DNA of 27,467 bases from DATKDP01 sp035546335 (GCA_035546335.1 DATKDP010000089.1:1-27467); one strand, 5' to 3'. Positions 5,601 to 13,805 are shown, counted from the first letter of the stretch. Program-made: numbers and translations. The notes: a model not told the origin generated them from the letters alone.

Positions 5601-8054
5601 TCCCGCCCATCCCGCAACGGCGTACAACACCGCTGCGGCAACGATGACGGTCGAGAATCCGAAGTGGATGGCGAGCAGCGTCGCGCAGATGGAGCTGAGA
5701 ACCGAGGCGGTGCCGTTGATGGCCCAGGCCCACGGAATGGCTGCAGGATCATGTCGCGACAGATCGCGCAGCCCGAGAGGAAAAGGCATTCCCATCACCA
5801 ATGCAAGCGGAGCGACGAGGGCGACGCTGGCGACGATCTTCGTGATGGAGGGGAGCGCGAGTCCATGATCGACGAGGATGCGCATGAGGAGAAGCTCGAT
5901 CAGCGCAATGATCGCGACCAGGAGCGGAAGCGCTCCGGTCACCCCCACGCCCGGCCGTACCGTCCCTGGCAGGCGACTCGAGACTCCGCTTCCCATTCCG
6001 GCGAAGAAAAGAAACGATGCGAGCACGACTGTGATCGCGAAGAGAGGATGGCCGAGAAAGAGCGTGAGTCGTTCGATGAAGGCGATCTCGACGAAAAGGA
6101 ACGCGAGTCCGATCGAACCGAAGTAGAGGATCAGGCGTGAGCGCGATGTGAGAGTGCGCGTGGCACGGGCAGGCTCGCGGGAGCGCCTGCCGATCAGGAC
6201 CAGCGGCAGGATGATCAGCGCGACCGAAGCGATGAGCGCCTGCAGCAGCGCCGCGATCAGGATCAGGTATCCCCACTCGATGAGCGGCATCCCTCCCCTG
6301 CCACGGAGCTGCACGAGCTCGGGAAGCACGCGCCATTTGAAGAAGTGGGAGAAGTACGGCCGTTCGTCGGTGGCCGGCCTCACATAGAACTTGTATCGAT
6401 CGTAGAGCTCTTCGCGGGCGGCTCCTCCGGCCAGCAGCGCCGATGCGGAATCGTAGAGATACGACTCGTCGAGAATGTTGTAACGATTGGTCTCGCTGCG
6501 CTGGAGGCCCGGCGCGTAGTCGACATCGAATGATCGTGTTTCAGCAAAGCGGCGAAGTGCTGCCGTCTCTTCCGTATTGAACGCGCTGCGCTTGACGATC
6601 AGGGTCGCGGTGTTCCAGCTCCGGACGAGGGCCAGATTCTCCGCCGGTCGCGCACCGATCTGCTCGAGAGCGACGATGGCGGTCGCCAGAAGCTTCACCG
6701 TGCCTCGTGGTGGAAGCTGCATCCAGCGCGTGATCACGAGCAGCCCCTCGGGCGCGAGCCGGCTCAGCATCTCCTCGATCGCTTCGACCGTGTAGAGATG
6801 ACTCGCCGAGAGCGCATGCAGGCCTGCACCCGATGCACCGAACGAATCGACCAGCGCGATCTGAATCAGATCCCAACGATCGGGCGACTCGCGCAGGAAC
6901 TGCCGCGCTTCGGCGGTGACGACCTTCACGCGCGGATCGGTGTAGAGATGTCCGGAGAACTCTGCATATCTGCCGGTCATCAGATCGATGGTCTGTGGAT
7001 TCAGCTCGACCGCCGTGATCGCGCGCGCTCCGTGAATCAGCGCGGAGAGCACTTCGGACCCGCCGCCGGCACCGAGCACCGCGACCCGGCCCGGAGGTGA
7101 GGGCCGAAGACGATAAGCAGCGGCGGCGGTCATCTCCCCGAGATGAGAGACCGACTCGGGTGTGCCGTCATAGCGGGTGATCGGCGTCATCCCACTCGCG
7201 TCGCTGAATACCCCGATCTGCTTGGGGATCTCACCGGCAAACCCGAGGCTCAGGCCCGGGGCGAAACGGAAGGGAACTTCCTCGCTTTCGACGATCGACA
7301 GAAGCGCCAGGGGGCTGACTCGCTCCTCCAGAACCCGCGCGCCCGGGATCCGGAGCGTCTGGCTCAACTCCTTGAACTGAGAGACGCGCAGCGGAAAGAG
7401 CAGAGGGCGTACAGCGACGACCAGACCGATCGAGACCAGACCGGCGGCGGTGATGCCGGCGGTGCCCAGCGTTCGCGACGCGAACAGCGTTGCCGCGAAG
7501 AGCCCGGCGAGTCCGATGAACTGAAGACAGCTCAGCGGGTGGACGACGAAGAGCAGAAGCGTCACGCCCAGGGCTCCGGCTCCGGCTCCGATCAGATCGG
7601 CGCGGTAGATTCCTCCCGAATGCTCTCCGAATCGCACCATGGTCAGCCCGAGCGCGGTCGCCGTGCAGAGAAAGGGGACAGCGAAGAGAAGATAGAGAAA
7701 AAAGAGGATCGCCATCTGGCGCCCGCTCCAGACGATCTCGAGCGAGTTGAGCTCGATTCGCTGCGAGATCAGGAAGCCGCCGATCGACGTCATCGCGAAG
7801 AGCGCGGCGAAGCCCGCTGTCGCGGCATCGAATTGCCGTAGCAGTGGCGCGCGTGCGAGAGCCAGCAGGGTTCCGCTGACGCCGTAGCCGAGCAGGGCGA
7901 GGCTGATCACGAGGAAGGCGAAGTGGTGCCAGTCGACGATCGTGAAGAGCCGGATGAGGAGGATTTCCCAGGCGAGCGTCGCCCCGGACAGGAGGGCGAC
8001 CGCTGCGAGACGGCGGAATCCGGGACCTGATCGGCTCTCGCCGGGTCGAGGCAT
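5586..8054 (-). CDS. Polytopic membrane protein with a spermidine-synthase-like methyltransferase core
   Basis: 822 residues from MPRPGESRSG. The frame extends upstream to 8288 only over the pcm gene. About seven hydrophobic helices lie in residues 16-220. A Rossmann domain of the spermidine synthase/SAM-binding type follows (about 280-450): VAVLGAGGGSE (324-334), VELNPQTIDL (349-358), DPRVKVVTAEARQFL (373-387). A second membrane domain (about 592-815) includes the GMPFPLGLRDL block (755-765) and PWAWAINGTASVLSS (774-788), typical of membrane-embedded spermidine-synthase-like fusions. In true aminopropyltransferases the catalytic block is D-S-S/T-D-P; here it is D403-S-F-G406-A, so the second aspartate is missing and polyamine synthesis is unlikely. 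Its start is 2 nt after the pcm stop, so the two are coupled. The last codons and the TGA stop lie inside a GTGAAGG heptamer array. Confidence 0.85.
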   Translation of the reverse strand: MPRPGESRSGPGFRRLAAVALLSGATLAWEILLIRLFTIVDWHHFAFLVISLALLGYGVSGTLLALARAPLLRQFDAATAGFAALFAMTSIGGFLISQRIELNSLEIVWSGRQMAILFFLYLLFAVPFLCTATALGLTMVRFGEHSGGIYRADLIGAGAGALGVTLLLFVVHPLSCLQFIGLAGLFAATLFASRTLGTAGITAAGLVSIGLVVAVRPLLFPLRVSQFKELSQTLRIPGARVLEERVSPLALLSIVESEEVPFRFAPGLSLGFAGEIPKQIGVFSDASGMTPITRYDGTPESVSHLGEMTAAAAYRLRPSPPGRVAVLGAGGGSEVLSALIHGARAITAVELNPQTIDLMTGRYAEFSGHLYTDPRVKVVTAEARQFLRESPDRWDLIQIALVDSFGASGAGLHALSASHLYTVEAIEEMLSRLAPEGLLVITRWMQLPPRGTVKLLATAIVALEQIGARPAENLALVRSWNTATLIVKRSAFNTEETAALRRFAETRSFDVDYAPGLQRSETNRYNILDESYLYDSASALLAGGAAREELYDRYKFYVRPATDERPYFSHFFKWRVLPELVQLRGRGGMPLIEWGYLILIAALLQALIASVALIILPLVLIGRRSREPARATRTLTSRSRLILYFGSIGLAFLFVEIAFIERLTLFLGHPLFAITVVLASFLFFAGMGSGVSSRLPGTVRPGVGVTGALPLLVAIIALIELLLMRILVDHGLALPSITKIVASVALVAPLALVMGMPFPLGLRDLSRHDPAAIPWAWAINGTASVLSSICATLLAIHFGFSTVIVAAAVLYAVAGWAGGSEG

Positions 8055-8056
8055 TG

Positions 8057-8791
8057 TCAACGCTGCTTCGGCCGGGTGAATGGCACGAAGGCGACCGGAA
8101 GGACCTGGCGCGTCCTTATGCGTCCATCGGCGGTCTTCTGAACGAACATCAGCGATTGCGTCGCAAACGGACTGCCGACGGGGATCACCATTCTCCCTCC
8201 CGGAGCGAGCTGCTGGATCAGCGGGGGCGGGATGTGACTTGCCGCCGCGGTGACGATGATCGCGGCGAACGGTCCGGCTTCCTTCCATCCGTTGTAGCCA
8301 TCGGCGTGGCGAACCTCGACGTTCGTGTAGCCGAGAGTGCGAAGTCGCTGCGTCGCCTGAACGGCGAGCGGCTCGATGATCTCGATGGTGTAAACCTTTT
8401 TCACGAGCTTCGCGAGAACCGCGGCCTGATAGCCCGACCCGGTTCCGATCTCCAGCACCGTATCGCCGGGACCGACATCGAGAAGATCGGTCATCAGAGC
8501 GACGATGTAGGGCTGCGAGATCGTCTGACCGTGGCCGATGGCCAGGGGGCGGTTCTCGTAAGCGCTTCGCTGCGCTGCTGCGGGAACGAAGAGATGCCGC
8601 GGAACCGTGGCCATGGTCTGCATCACCTTCGGATTCAGGTTTTTTCTGCCGATCTCGCGGCTGGTCATCCGGACGTCGGCCTCGATCGCGCGGATCATGT
8701 TCGCACGCGCAGCCGCGAAGGGATCAGCCGGATCCGCGGCGAGGAGGGTCGAGGTGGAGATGAGAACCGAAAGGAGAGTGGAACGTTTCAT
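8057..8791 (-). CDS. pcm: Protein-L-isoaspartate O-methyltransferase with a signal peptide
   Basis: 244 residues from MKRSTLLSV; the frame continues 47 codons upstream without support. Residues 1-19 look like a signal peptide (a basic MKR start, a hydrophobic run, then LLAAD). The rest is a complete PIMT fold: VMQTMATVPRHLFVP (57-71), the active-site block GHGQTISQPYI (86-96), the SAM motif EIGTGSGYQ (114-122), YTIEIIEPLA (134-143) and LAPGGRMVIPVG near the C-terminus. The enzyme methylates isoaspartyl residues in damaged proteins so they can return to aspartate. An exported form would act in the periplasm, where SAM is not normally supplied, so location and activity are open. The downstream membrane protein is translationally coupled (TGA, 2 nt, ATG). 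A 16-nt palindrome-like GC hairpin lies at 8819-8834 in the divergent region shared with the next M48 gene. Confidence 0.9.
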   Translation of the reverse strand: MKRSTLLSVLISTSTLLAADPADPFAAARANMIRAIEADVRMTSREIGRKNLNPKVMQTMATVPRHLFVPAAAQRSAYENRPLAIGHGQTISQPYIVALMTDLLDVGPGDTVLEIGTGSGYQAAVLAKLVKKVYTIEIIEPLAVQATQRLRTLGYTNVEVRHADGYNGWKEAGPFAAIIVTAAASHIPPPLIQQLAPGGRMVIPVGSPFATQSLMFVQKTADGRIRTRQVLPVAFVPFTRPKQR

Positions 8792-9029
8792 CGGATCAGC
8801 ATACCGTCTCGTGTCGCCGGTCGCGAGCGCGACCGTTGCGGAACGGCTCTCGCTCGAGCGTCGAAGCGATGCGGGACATCGTTGAGAAACGGCAACGCAG
8901 CCGATGGTTCGCCGCGGCCCGCCGCCGCCCACAAATCACTCGAGGAAACGACCTTCGAACCGCCCCGGCGGGCACGTCGCAGGAACCGGGCAATCCCTTT
9001 GCACCGCCTGCTCCTCGAGAGGTGCCTCA

Positions 9030-10496
9030 ATGCGAAGTCTACATTTCTGCCTGATTTCCCTGCTTCTTCTCACTCTCGCCTGCAGCACGAACCCAGCGAC
9101 AGGACAGCGCGAGTTCAACATCGTCTCCGAAGCGCAGGAGATCGCGCTCGGCCGGCAAGCGCACGAGGAGGTCATTCAGCAGTTCGGCATCTACCGCGAA
9201 AAGCCGGAGCTGAATCGCCTCGTCGATGACGTCGGGAAGCGAATCGCCGCCGTCTCGGAACGGCCCGATCTGCCATGGCAGTTCACGGTGCTCGACTCGC
9301 CGATGGTCAACGCGATGGCTCTCCCCGGCGGCTACATCTACATCACCCGCGGAATGCTCGAGCGGATGAACTCGGTCGACGAGGTCGCCGGCGTGCTCGG
9401 GCACGAGATCGCACACGTGACGGCCCGTCATGCAGCCCAGCGCATCTCCCGCGCCCAGCTCGCGCAGTTCGGTCTCGTCCTCGGTGCGGTCGTCGCGGGA
9501 CCGGAGGCGCTCCAGCAATATGGGCAGCTGGCCGAGCTCGCCGTAGGACTTCTCTTTCAGCGCTACTCGCGCGGTCAGGAGACTCAGGCCGATGTCTTCG
9601 GTACCTCCTACATGGCAGAAGCGAAGTTCAATCCGCTGGGAGCCGAACAGATGCTGATGACGCTTCAGCGCCTCGACAAGAATCCGGCGGCGGGCCTCGA
9701 GCGCTACTTCCTTTCGCACCCCGAGCCGGCCAAACGCGTGCGCGACGTCCAGAAGAGGATCGGGGAGATCGCCGCGACGAGTGGTGCACCCCGGCCTCCG
9801 GAGCGAACACCCTATATACGACTGCTCGACGGAGTCATGACCGGAAACAGCACGCAACAGGTGATCATCAAAGGAAATACGATCTACGACCGCGATCATG
9901 GAATGATCCTGACGGCTCCCGCCGGCTGGACCGCGGCGACTGCGCCCGGCATTCTCTTCGCGATGGCGCCGCGAGGCGGAGGACAGTCGCAGCTCGTCGT
10001 TCAGGAGCTTCCCGCGAGGTCGCTGCAGGGGCGCAATGCGCAGCAGGCGGTTCGCATCCGGCTCGAACAGATCGGGCTTTCCTATGCCGGCTCGCGTGGG
10101 GCAGCCGTGCAAAGCGGCCAGCAGTTTCCGATCGACGTCTGGACTGGACGGACTCAGTCGGGGGCCGTCGGCGTGGAGACGACGCAGTTCGCTCATGGCG
10201 ATCACGTCGCCGTCTTCATGTTCGTCGCACCGTCCCTGAGCCGGACGCAGAGCCCGCTCGGTGAGATCCTCGGTCGCGCCGAGATCAACGCGGCTCGCGC
10301 GCGCGCAGTCGAACCGCCGCGAATCCGCATCGGGACGGTGCGAGCCGGAGAGAGCTGGAGCGATATCGCGCGAAGGGCGACGGGGAATGCCGCGGACGCG
10401 GAAGCGGTGGCGAACATGAACGGCTTCGACTTGCGGCAGGCTCCTTCCGCGGGGCTGATGGTGAAGCTGCCACAGGAAGTCGTGCGCGAGGGGTAG
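9030..10496 (+). CDS. Lipoprotein M48 metallopeptidase with C-terminal LysM-like module (BepA/YfgC-like)
   Basis: 488 residues from MRSLHFCLIS; GAGAGGT precedes the ATG at 9030, and the longer frame to 8904 has no such support. A lipobox, LTLAC (C18), predicts a lipid-anchored periplasmic protein. The block STNPATGQREFNIVSEAQEIALG (19-41) is typical of BepA-type outer-membrane quality-control peptidases. HEIAH at 125-129 is the zinc motif; MVNAMALPGGYIYITRGML (92-110) and RYSRGQETQAD (178-188) with E184 as third ligand follow. LSHPEPAKRV closes the peptidase at about residue 237. The C-terminal half contains a beta-rich region without a recognised name and, at about 434-483, a LysM-like stretch (VRAGESWSDIARRATGN...AVANMNGF...) that may bind peptidoglycan. 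It is probably involved in outer-membrane protein assembly or degradation. It diverges from the pcm operon across 238 nt. Confidence 0.9.
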   Translation: MRSLHFCLISLLLLTLACSTNPATGQREFNIVSEAQEIALGRQAHEEVIQQFGIYREKPELNRLVDDVGKRIAAVSERPDLPWQFTVLDSPMVNAMALPGGYIYITRGMLERMNSVDEVAGVLGHEIAHVTARHAAQRISRAQLAQFGLVLGAVVAGPEALQQYGQLAELAVGLLFQRYSRGQETQADVFGTSYMAEAKFNPLGAEQMLMTLQRLDKNPAAGLERYFLSHPEPAKRVRDVQKRIGEIAATSGAPRPPERTPYIRLLDGVMTGNSTQQVIIKGNTIYDRDHGMILTAPAGWTAATAPGILFAMAPRGGGQSQLVVQELPARSLQGRNAQQAVRIRLEQIGLSYAGSRGAAVQSGQQFPIDVWTGRTQSGAVGVETTQFAHGDHVAVFMFVAPSLSRTQSPLGEILGRAEINAARARAVEPPRIRIGTVRAGESWSDIARRATGNAADAEAVANMNGFDLRQAPSAGLMVKLPQEVVREG

Positions 10497-11085
10497 GGCT
10501 CGGGGACGTCCTCCTCGAGGCCGTGAGCTTCCACCTCGCTCAGGATGACGGTCGGACGCGGATCATCCACCGGCGTGGGGCGCCTTCACCTCGGTAGGGA
10601 TCGGCAGGCAGGGTGTTATCGTTGGCCTTCCATGATCTCGCTCGAGCCCGAGCTCGCTCATCTTCGCTCCGGCAATCTCCTCTGGTGTACGAAAGAAGTT
10701 CGCCATCGAAGCCGTTGCCATCCCCTGGCCGATCCTCCGCCAGCGCGAGTCATCCCGAAGGGATTCAAGGACTCCAGCCGGTGGTGGAGCGCAGCGACAC
10801 CACCGGAAAACGAAGGAGCGAATGGTTCAGCAGCCTCGCACCCCGAACGATCTGGAATATGTCCACCAGTCATTTCCAAATCCGTAGTGGTGGTAAACAT
10901 ATGTGTCTACGAGACTTACCTAAACACGGCAATTCGGAAAACGCGGCGCCGAGATATATATCTAGATGCTAGGGTGCGAGGAAGAGCGGCCATCCTTGCC
11001 GACCGCCAGTTTCCATTTTCACACGTTTCCGACTGTTGAGGTTGCCCGATCGTGCGCGTCTCGTGCATCATGACCTTTTGACCTG
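10497..11085. other. Intergenic region with repeat fragments and an AT-rich leader
   Basis: No gene is supported in this 589-nt stretch. It starts with a fragment of the CGTCATCCTGAGCGAG element on the minus strand (about 10531-10549). A hairpin element with CCGGTGGTG (10778-10786) and CACCACCGG (10798-10806) follows, related to the one at 17952. Positions about 10860-10970 are clearly more AT-rich than the neighbours and contain a perfect 12-nt palindrome, AGATATATATCT, at 10952-10963. This part probably holds the promoter of the S8 peptidase gene, but I cannot assign -35 and -10 boxes with confidence. Confidence 0.5.
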
Positions 11086-11100
11086 ATGGAGGGACACCCC

Positions 11101-12813
11101 ATGAAGCGGATGGCATTGGCGGTAACGATTCTGATGATCAGCGGCTCACTCGTTGCGGCCGACGGGAAATTCCGAAAAGTGAGCGAGCCGGTGGCGGGAC
11201 AGTACATCGTCGTGCTGGAGAGTCATGTTTCGGACGTTGCGCCGACAGCGCGCGGACTCGCGGCGCAGCACGGAGGCACGGTCGACCACGTCTACCAGCA
11301 CGCGCTGCGCGGATTCTCGACACGCATGCCGGCCGCGTCAGCGCAGAATCTCAGCCGCAGCCCGCTGGTGAGCTACGTCGAGGAAGATGGCGTCATGCGA
11401 ACGGTGGCCACTCAGAACAACGCAACGTGGGGGCTCGATCGGATCGATCAGCGATCCAGGCCGATCGACGGCAACTACAACTACGACTTCACCGGCACCG
11501 GTGTGAACGCCTATATCATCGACACCGGAATCCGGCTGAGCCATAGCGACTTCGGCGGCCGCGCGGTCACCGGATTCGATGCCGTCACCTCCGGCGGTAC
11601 GGCCGACGATTGCAACGGACATGGAACCCACGTGGCCGGAACGGTCGGAGGCACGACCTGGGGCGTGGCCAAGAACGTCACTCTCTGGGCCGTACGAGTT
11701 CTTTCCTGCAGCGGAAGCGGAACCACCTCGGGGGTGATCGCGGGTGTCGACTGGGTGACGGCGAATCACATCACGCCGGCAGTCGCCAACATGAGCCTCG
11801 GTGGCGGTGCTTCCTCCTCGCTCGACGATGCGGTGAGCAATTCGATCGCAGCGGGCGTCGGGTACGCGATCGCCGCCGGCAACGGCAACATGGGGGGACG
11901 TCAGCAGGATGCCTGCAACTATTCGCCGGCCCGAGTTCCCACGGCGATGACCATCAGCGCAACGAACAGCTCCGACCAGAAAGCTTCGTGGGCGAACTAC
12001 GGCGACTGCGTCGACTTTTTCGCTCCCGGCGTCAGCATCAAATCGGCCTGGTACACCAGCGATACCGCGACGAACACGATCAGCGGAACATCGATGGCGG
12101 CACCCCATGCGGCCGGCGTCGCCGCGCTCTATCTGCAGGGCTCACCGGGAGCCAGTCCTCAGACCGTCCGCGATGCGCTCTACGCCGCGACGACGAAAGG
12201 AATCGTCACCTCGTCGAGCACCGCCAACAACCATCTTCTCTACAGTCTCGACCTCGGCAGCGATGGCGGTGGCGGTGGTTGCATCGATGCCGACGGTGAC
12301 CTCTACTGCGTGGAGGATGGCGACTGCAACGACAATGACTCGACGGTCTATCCCGGAGCGCCGGAGCTGTGCGATGGCAAGGACAACAACTGCGATGGAA
12401 CCGTCGACGAAGGATGCCCTGTTTGCACCGATGCCGATGGTGACAACGTCTGCGTCGAGAATGGTGACTGCAACGATGATGACTCGACGGTGTATCCCGG
12501 AGCGCCGGAACTGTGCGACGGCAAGGACAACAACTGCGACGGAACGGTCGACGAAGGCTGTCCGGCTCCCGGCGGATTCAATCTCAGCGTCACGGCCTAC
12601 AAGGACAAAGGCCTGCAGAAGGTCGATCTGAGCTGGAGCGGTGCCTCGTCGACGAATGTCGACGTCTTCCGCGATTCCACGAAGATCGCCACCGTCACGA
12701 ACAACGGCGCCTTCACCGATCACATCAACAGTCGCGGAGGCGGTTCGTATACCTACCAGGTTTGCGAGGAAGGAACCACGACCTGCTCGAACACGGCGAC
12801 TGCCGGTTTCTGA
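11101..12813 (+). CDS. Secreted proteinase K-like S8 peptidase with two MopE-type repeats
   Basis: 570 residues from MKRMALAV; GGAGGG sits 7 nt upstream of 11101, better than the ATG at 11086. The order is: signal peptide (1-20, SLVAA); inhibitor I9 propeptide (about 33-100, GQYIVVLESHV to YVEEDGVM); S8 catalytic domain (about 108-385) with D141 in IIDTGI, H174 in NGHGTHVAGT, oxyanion N261 in AAGNGN and S331 in GTSMAAPH, as in the proteinase K/aqualysin group. A Gly/Asp linker leads to two 48-residue repeats (394-441 and 442-489), each CxDADGD...GDCNDxDSTVYPGAPELCDGKDNNCDGTVDEGC, the MopE-type metal-binding motif. A fibronectin-III-like domain (about 491-570) ends the protein. It is probably an extracellular protease matured by propeptide cleavage; the repeats likely bind calcium or another metal. 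A strong terminator follows at 12837. Confidence 0.95.
   Translation: MKRMALAVTILMISGSLVAADGKFRKVSEPVAGQYIVVLESHVSDVAPTARGLAAQHGGTVDHVYQHALRGFSTRMPAASAQNLSRSPLVSYVEEDGVMRTVATQNNATWGLDRIDQRSRPIDGNYNYDFTGTGVNAYIIDTGIRLSHSDFGGRAVTGFDAVTSGGTADDCNGHGTHVAGTVGGTTWGVAKNVTLWAVRVLSCSGSGTTSGVIAGVDWVTANHITPAVANMSLGGGASSSLDDAVSNSIAAGVGYAIAAGNGNMGGRQQDACNYSPARVPTAMTISATNSSDQKASWANYGDCVDFFAPGVSIKSAWYTSDTATNTISGTSMAAPHAAGVAALYLQGSPGASPQTVRDALYAATTKGIVTSSSTANNHLLYSLDLGSDGGGGGCIDADGDLYCVEDGDCNDNDSTVYPGAPELCDGKDNNCDGTVDEGCPVCTDADGDNVCVENGDCNDDDSTVYPGAPELCDGKDNNCDGTVDEGCPAPGGFNLSVTAYKDKGLQKVDLSWSGASSTNVDVFRDSTKIATVTNNGAFTDHINSRGGGSYTYQVCEEGTTTCSNTATAGF
12280..12567 (+). repeat. In-frame 144-bp tandem duplication coding for MopE-type repeats
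   Basis: Two adjacent 144-bp units (12280-12423 and 12424-12567) are nearly identical at DNA level, differing mostly at third codon positions. Each encodes one cysteine- and aspartate-rich 48-residue repeat of the S8 peptidase. The high identity points to a fairly recent duplication within the gene. Confidence 0.9.
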
Positions 12814-12836
12814 CATTTCACTTCGAAGAACGAGAA

Positions 12837-12866
12837 AAGGCCGGGCTTGCGCCCGGCCTTTTTTTT
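12837..12866 (+). terminator. Rho-independent terminator of the S8 peptidase gene
   Basis: A perfect 10-bp stem (AAGGCCGGGC and GCCCGGCCTT) with a TTGC loop is followed by six more T residues. It starts 23 nt after the TGA of the peptidase gene and is the clearest intrinsic terminator in the window. Confidence 0.95.
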
Positions 12867-12908
12867 GCCGCGAGAGGCGAATGAGCGACGAAGCGGCGAG
12901 GGCTCGTG

Positions 12909-12979
12909 CCGTCATCCTGAGCGAGGGCGGGGGGAGGATGTGAGTGAAGGATCTGCGATCGGCAGCTGTCCAAGAACGC
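12909..12979 (+). repeat. CGTCATCCTGAGCGAG dispersed element, single forward copy
   Basis: It contains CCGTCATCCTGAGCGAGG, a G-rich middle, GTGAGTGAAGGATCTGCG and GATCGGCAGCTGTCC followed by AAGAACG, the same order as the reverse copy at 1871-1940. It lies between the S8 terminator and the PadR promoter. Confidence 0.85.
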
Positions 12980-12987
12980 GACGACTC

Positions 12988-13036
12988 TTGACGGAAGCAG
13001 CATTCGGATCTACATTACCTTAGAACGTGAGGTAAT
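12988..13036 (+). promoter_or_regulatory. PadR-ADOP promoter with palindromic operator
   Basis: A sigma70-like promoter is readable: TTGACG (12988-12993), a 17-nt spacer and TACATT (13011-13016). Overlapping the -10 box and the predicted transcript start is a palindrome, ATTACCT (13014-13020), 9 nt, AGGTAAT (13030-13036). Its right arm also contains the GAGGT ribosome-binding site of padR, whose ATG is at 13041. PadR proteins commonly repress their own operon by binding such dyads, so autoregulation is likely. A related half-site arrangement occurs at 18214-18232. Confidence 0.75.
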
Positions 13037-13040
13037 ATCG

Positions 13041-13376
13041 ATGGACACGCGATCGAGCCAGCTCCTCCGAGGCACTCTCGACATTCTCATCCTGAAGATG
13101 CTCGCTGGAGGTCCGCTGCATGGGTACGGAATCACGACACGGATCGCTGCCGAGACGGACGAGGTGATCGACATCGAGGACGGCGCGCTCTATCAGGCGC
13201 TTCACAGGATGGAGGAGCGCGGATCGATCGAGTCCGCCTGGGGGCACGCCGAGAACGGCAAGCGAGCGCGCTTCTATCGCCTCACGCCGGCGGGGAGAAA
13301 ACAGCTTCGTGTCGAGACCGCGAGCTGGATGCGCTATGCCGCCGCGGTGATGAAAGTACTGCAGCCGGAGGGATGA
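13041..13376 (+). CDS. PadR family transcriptional regulator
   Basis: 111 residues, the usual size of the short PadR-s1 subfamily. The opening LLRGTLDILILKMLAGGPLHGYGITTRI is the classic PadR winged-helix start; IEDGALYQALHRMEERGSIESAW is the recognition helix region, and RARFYRLTPAGRKQL the wing. A C-terminal helix (VETASWMRYAAAVMKVL) serves for dimerisation. It is a DNA-binding repressor, probably of its own operon through the palindrome at 13014-13036. Its TGA stop directly touches the ATG of the next reading frame (TGAATG), and GGAGGG in its last codons serves as the ribosome-binding site there. PadR followed by an ADOP permease is a standard pair in Acidobacteriota. Confidence 0.95.
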   Translation: MDTRSSQLLRGTLDILILKMLAGGPLHGYGITTRIAAETDEVIDIEDGALYQALHRMEERGSIESAWGHAENGKRARFYRLTPAGRKQLRVETASWMRYAAAVMKVLQPEG

Positions 13377-13805
13377 ATGGACTGGCCTGACCACGGCGAT
13401 CCCTACCGCAAGCCGCGCCGTTCTGCCCGCGAGATCCGCGCGGAGATCGACGAAGAGCTTCAGTCGCATCTCGAATTGCGCGCCGCCGATCTCGAGCGGA
13501 CCGGCATGCCTGCCGGCGAGGCACGGCTCGAATCCGAGCGGCTTTTCGGAGACTATGAAGCGACGCGTCGCATCTGCGTCGAGGCCGATGTCCGCAAAGA
13601 TCGAGAGATGAAGTGGCGCGAGACACTCGACGGTTCAGGATCGATCTCGTTCACGCGCTCCGGCAGCTCGGCCGCGGTCGCGGCTTCGCCATCGCCAGCG
13701 TCGCGATTCTGGCCATTGCCATCGGCGCGAACACGACGATCTTCAGCGCTGCGGACCACATTCTTCTGCGCCCCCTCCCCTACGCGGAGCCGAATCGAAT
13801 CGTGA
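13377..13805 (+). CDS. N-terminal part of the ADOP permease, separated by an apparent frameshift
   Basis: An open frame of 142 codons. Its first about 80 residues are the usual ADOP N-terminal extension: SAREIRAEIDEELQSHLELRAADLERTGMPAGEARLESERLFGDYEATRRICVEADVRKDREMKWRETLDG. After that (from about 13640) the translation is meaningless, while the expected continuation, FRIDLVHALRQLGRGRGF, sits in the frame that opens at 13613. One missing base near the GACGG/TTCAGG junction (about 13633-13638) would join the two. It may therefore be a sequencing error, a real inactivating mutation, or two separately made polypeptides through the GTG at 13613. The start is fixed by overlap with the padR stop. 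Confidence 0.75.
   Translation: MDWPDHGDPYRKPRRSAREIRAEIDEELQSHLELRAADLERTGMPAGEARLESERLFGDYEATRRICVEADVRKDREMKWRETLDGSGSISFTRSGSSAAVAASPSPASRFWPLPSARTRRSSALRTTFFCAPSPTRSRIES

Noticed and set aside
8819..8834. GGTCGCG/CGCGACC hairpin as an operator in the pcm-M48 divergent region
   Set aside because: GC-rich short palindromes are frequent in this DNA and no promoter elements flank it.
10952..10963. AGATATATATCT palindrome as a -10 box
   Set aside because: No acceptable -35 sequence lies 16-18 nt upstream, so I only list it as part of an AT-rich leader.
10545..11039. 164-codon plus-strand frame before the S8 gene
   Set aside because: It runs through repeat fragments and the CCGGTGGTG hairpin, has no ribosome-binding site and resembles no protein; similar translations arise wherever this repeat lies.
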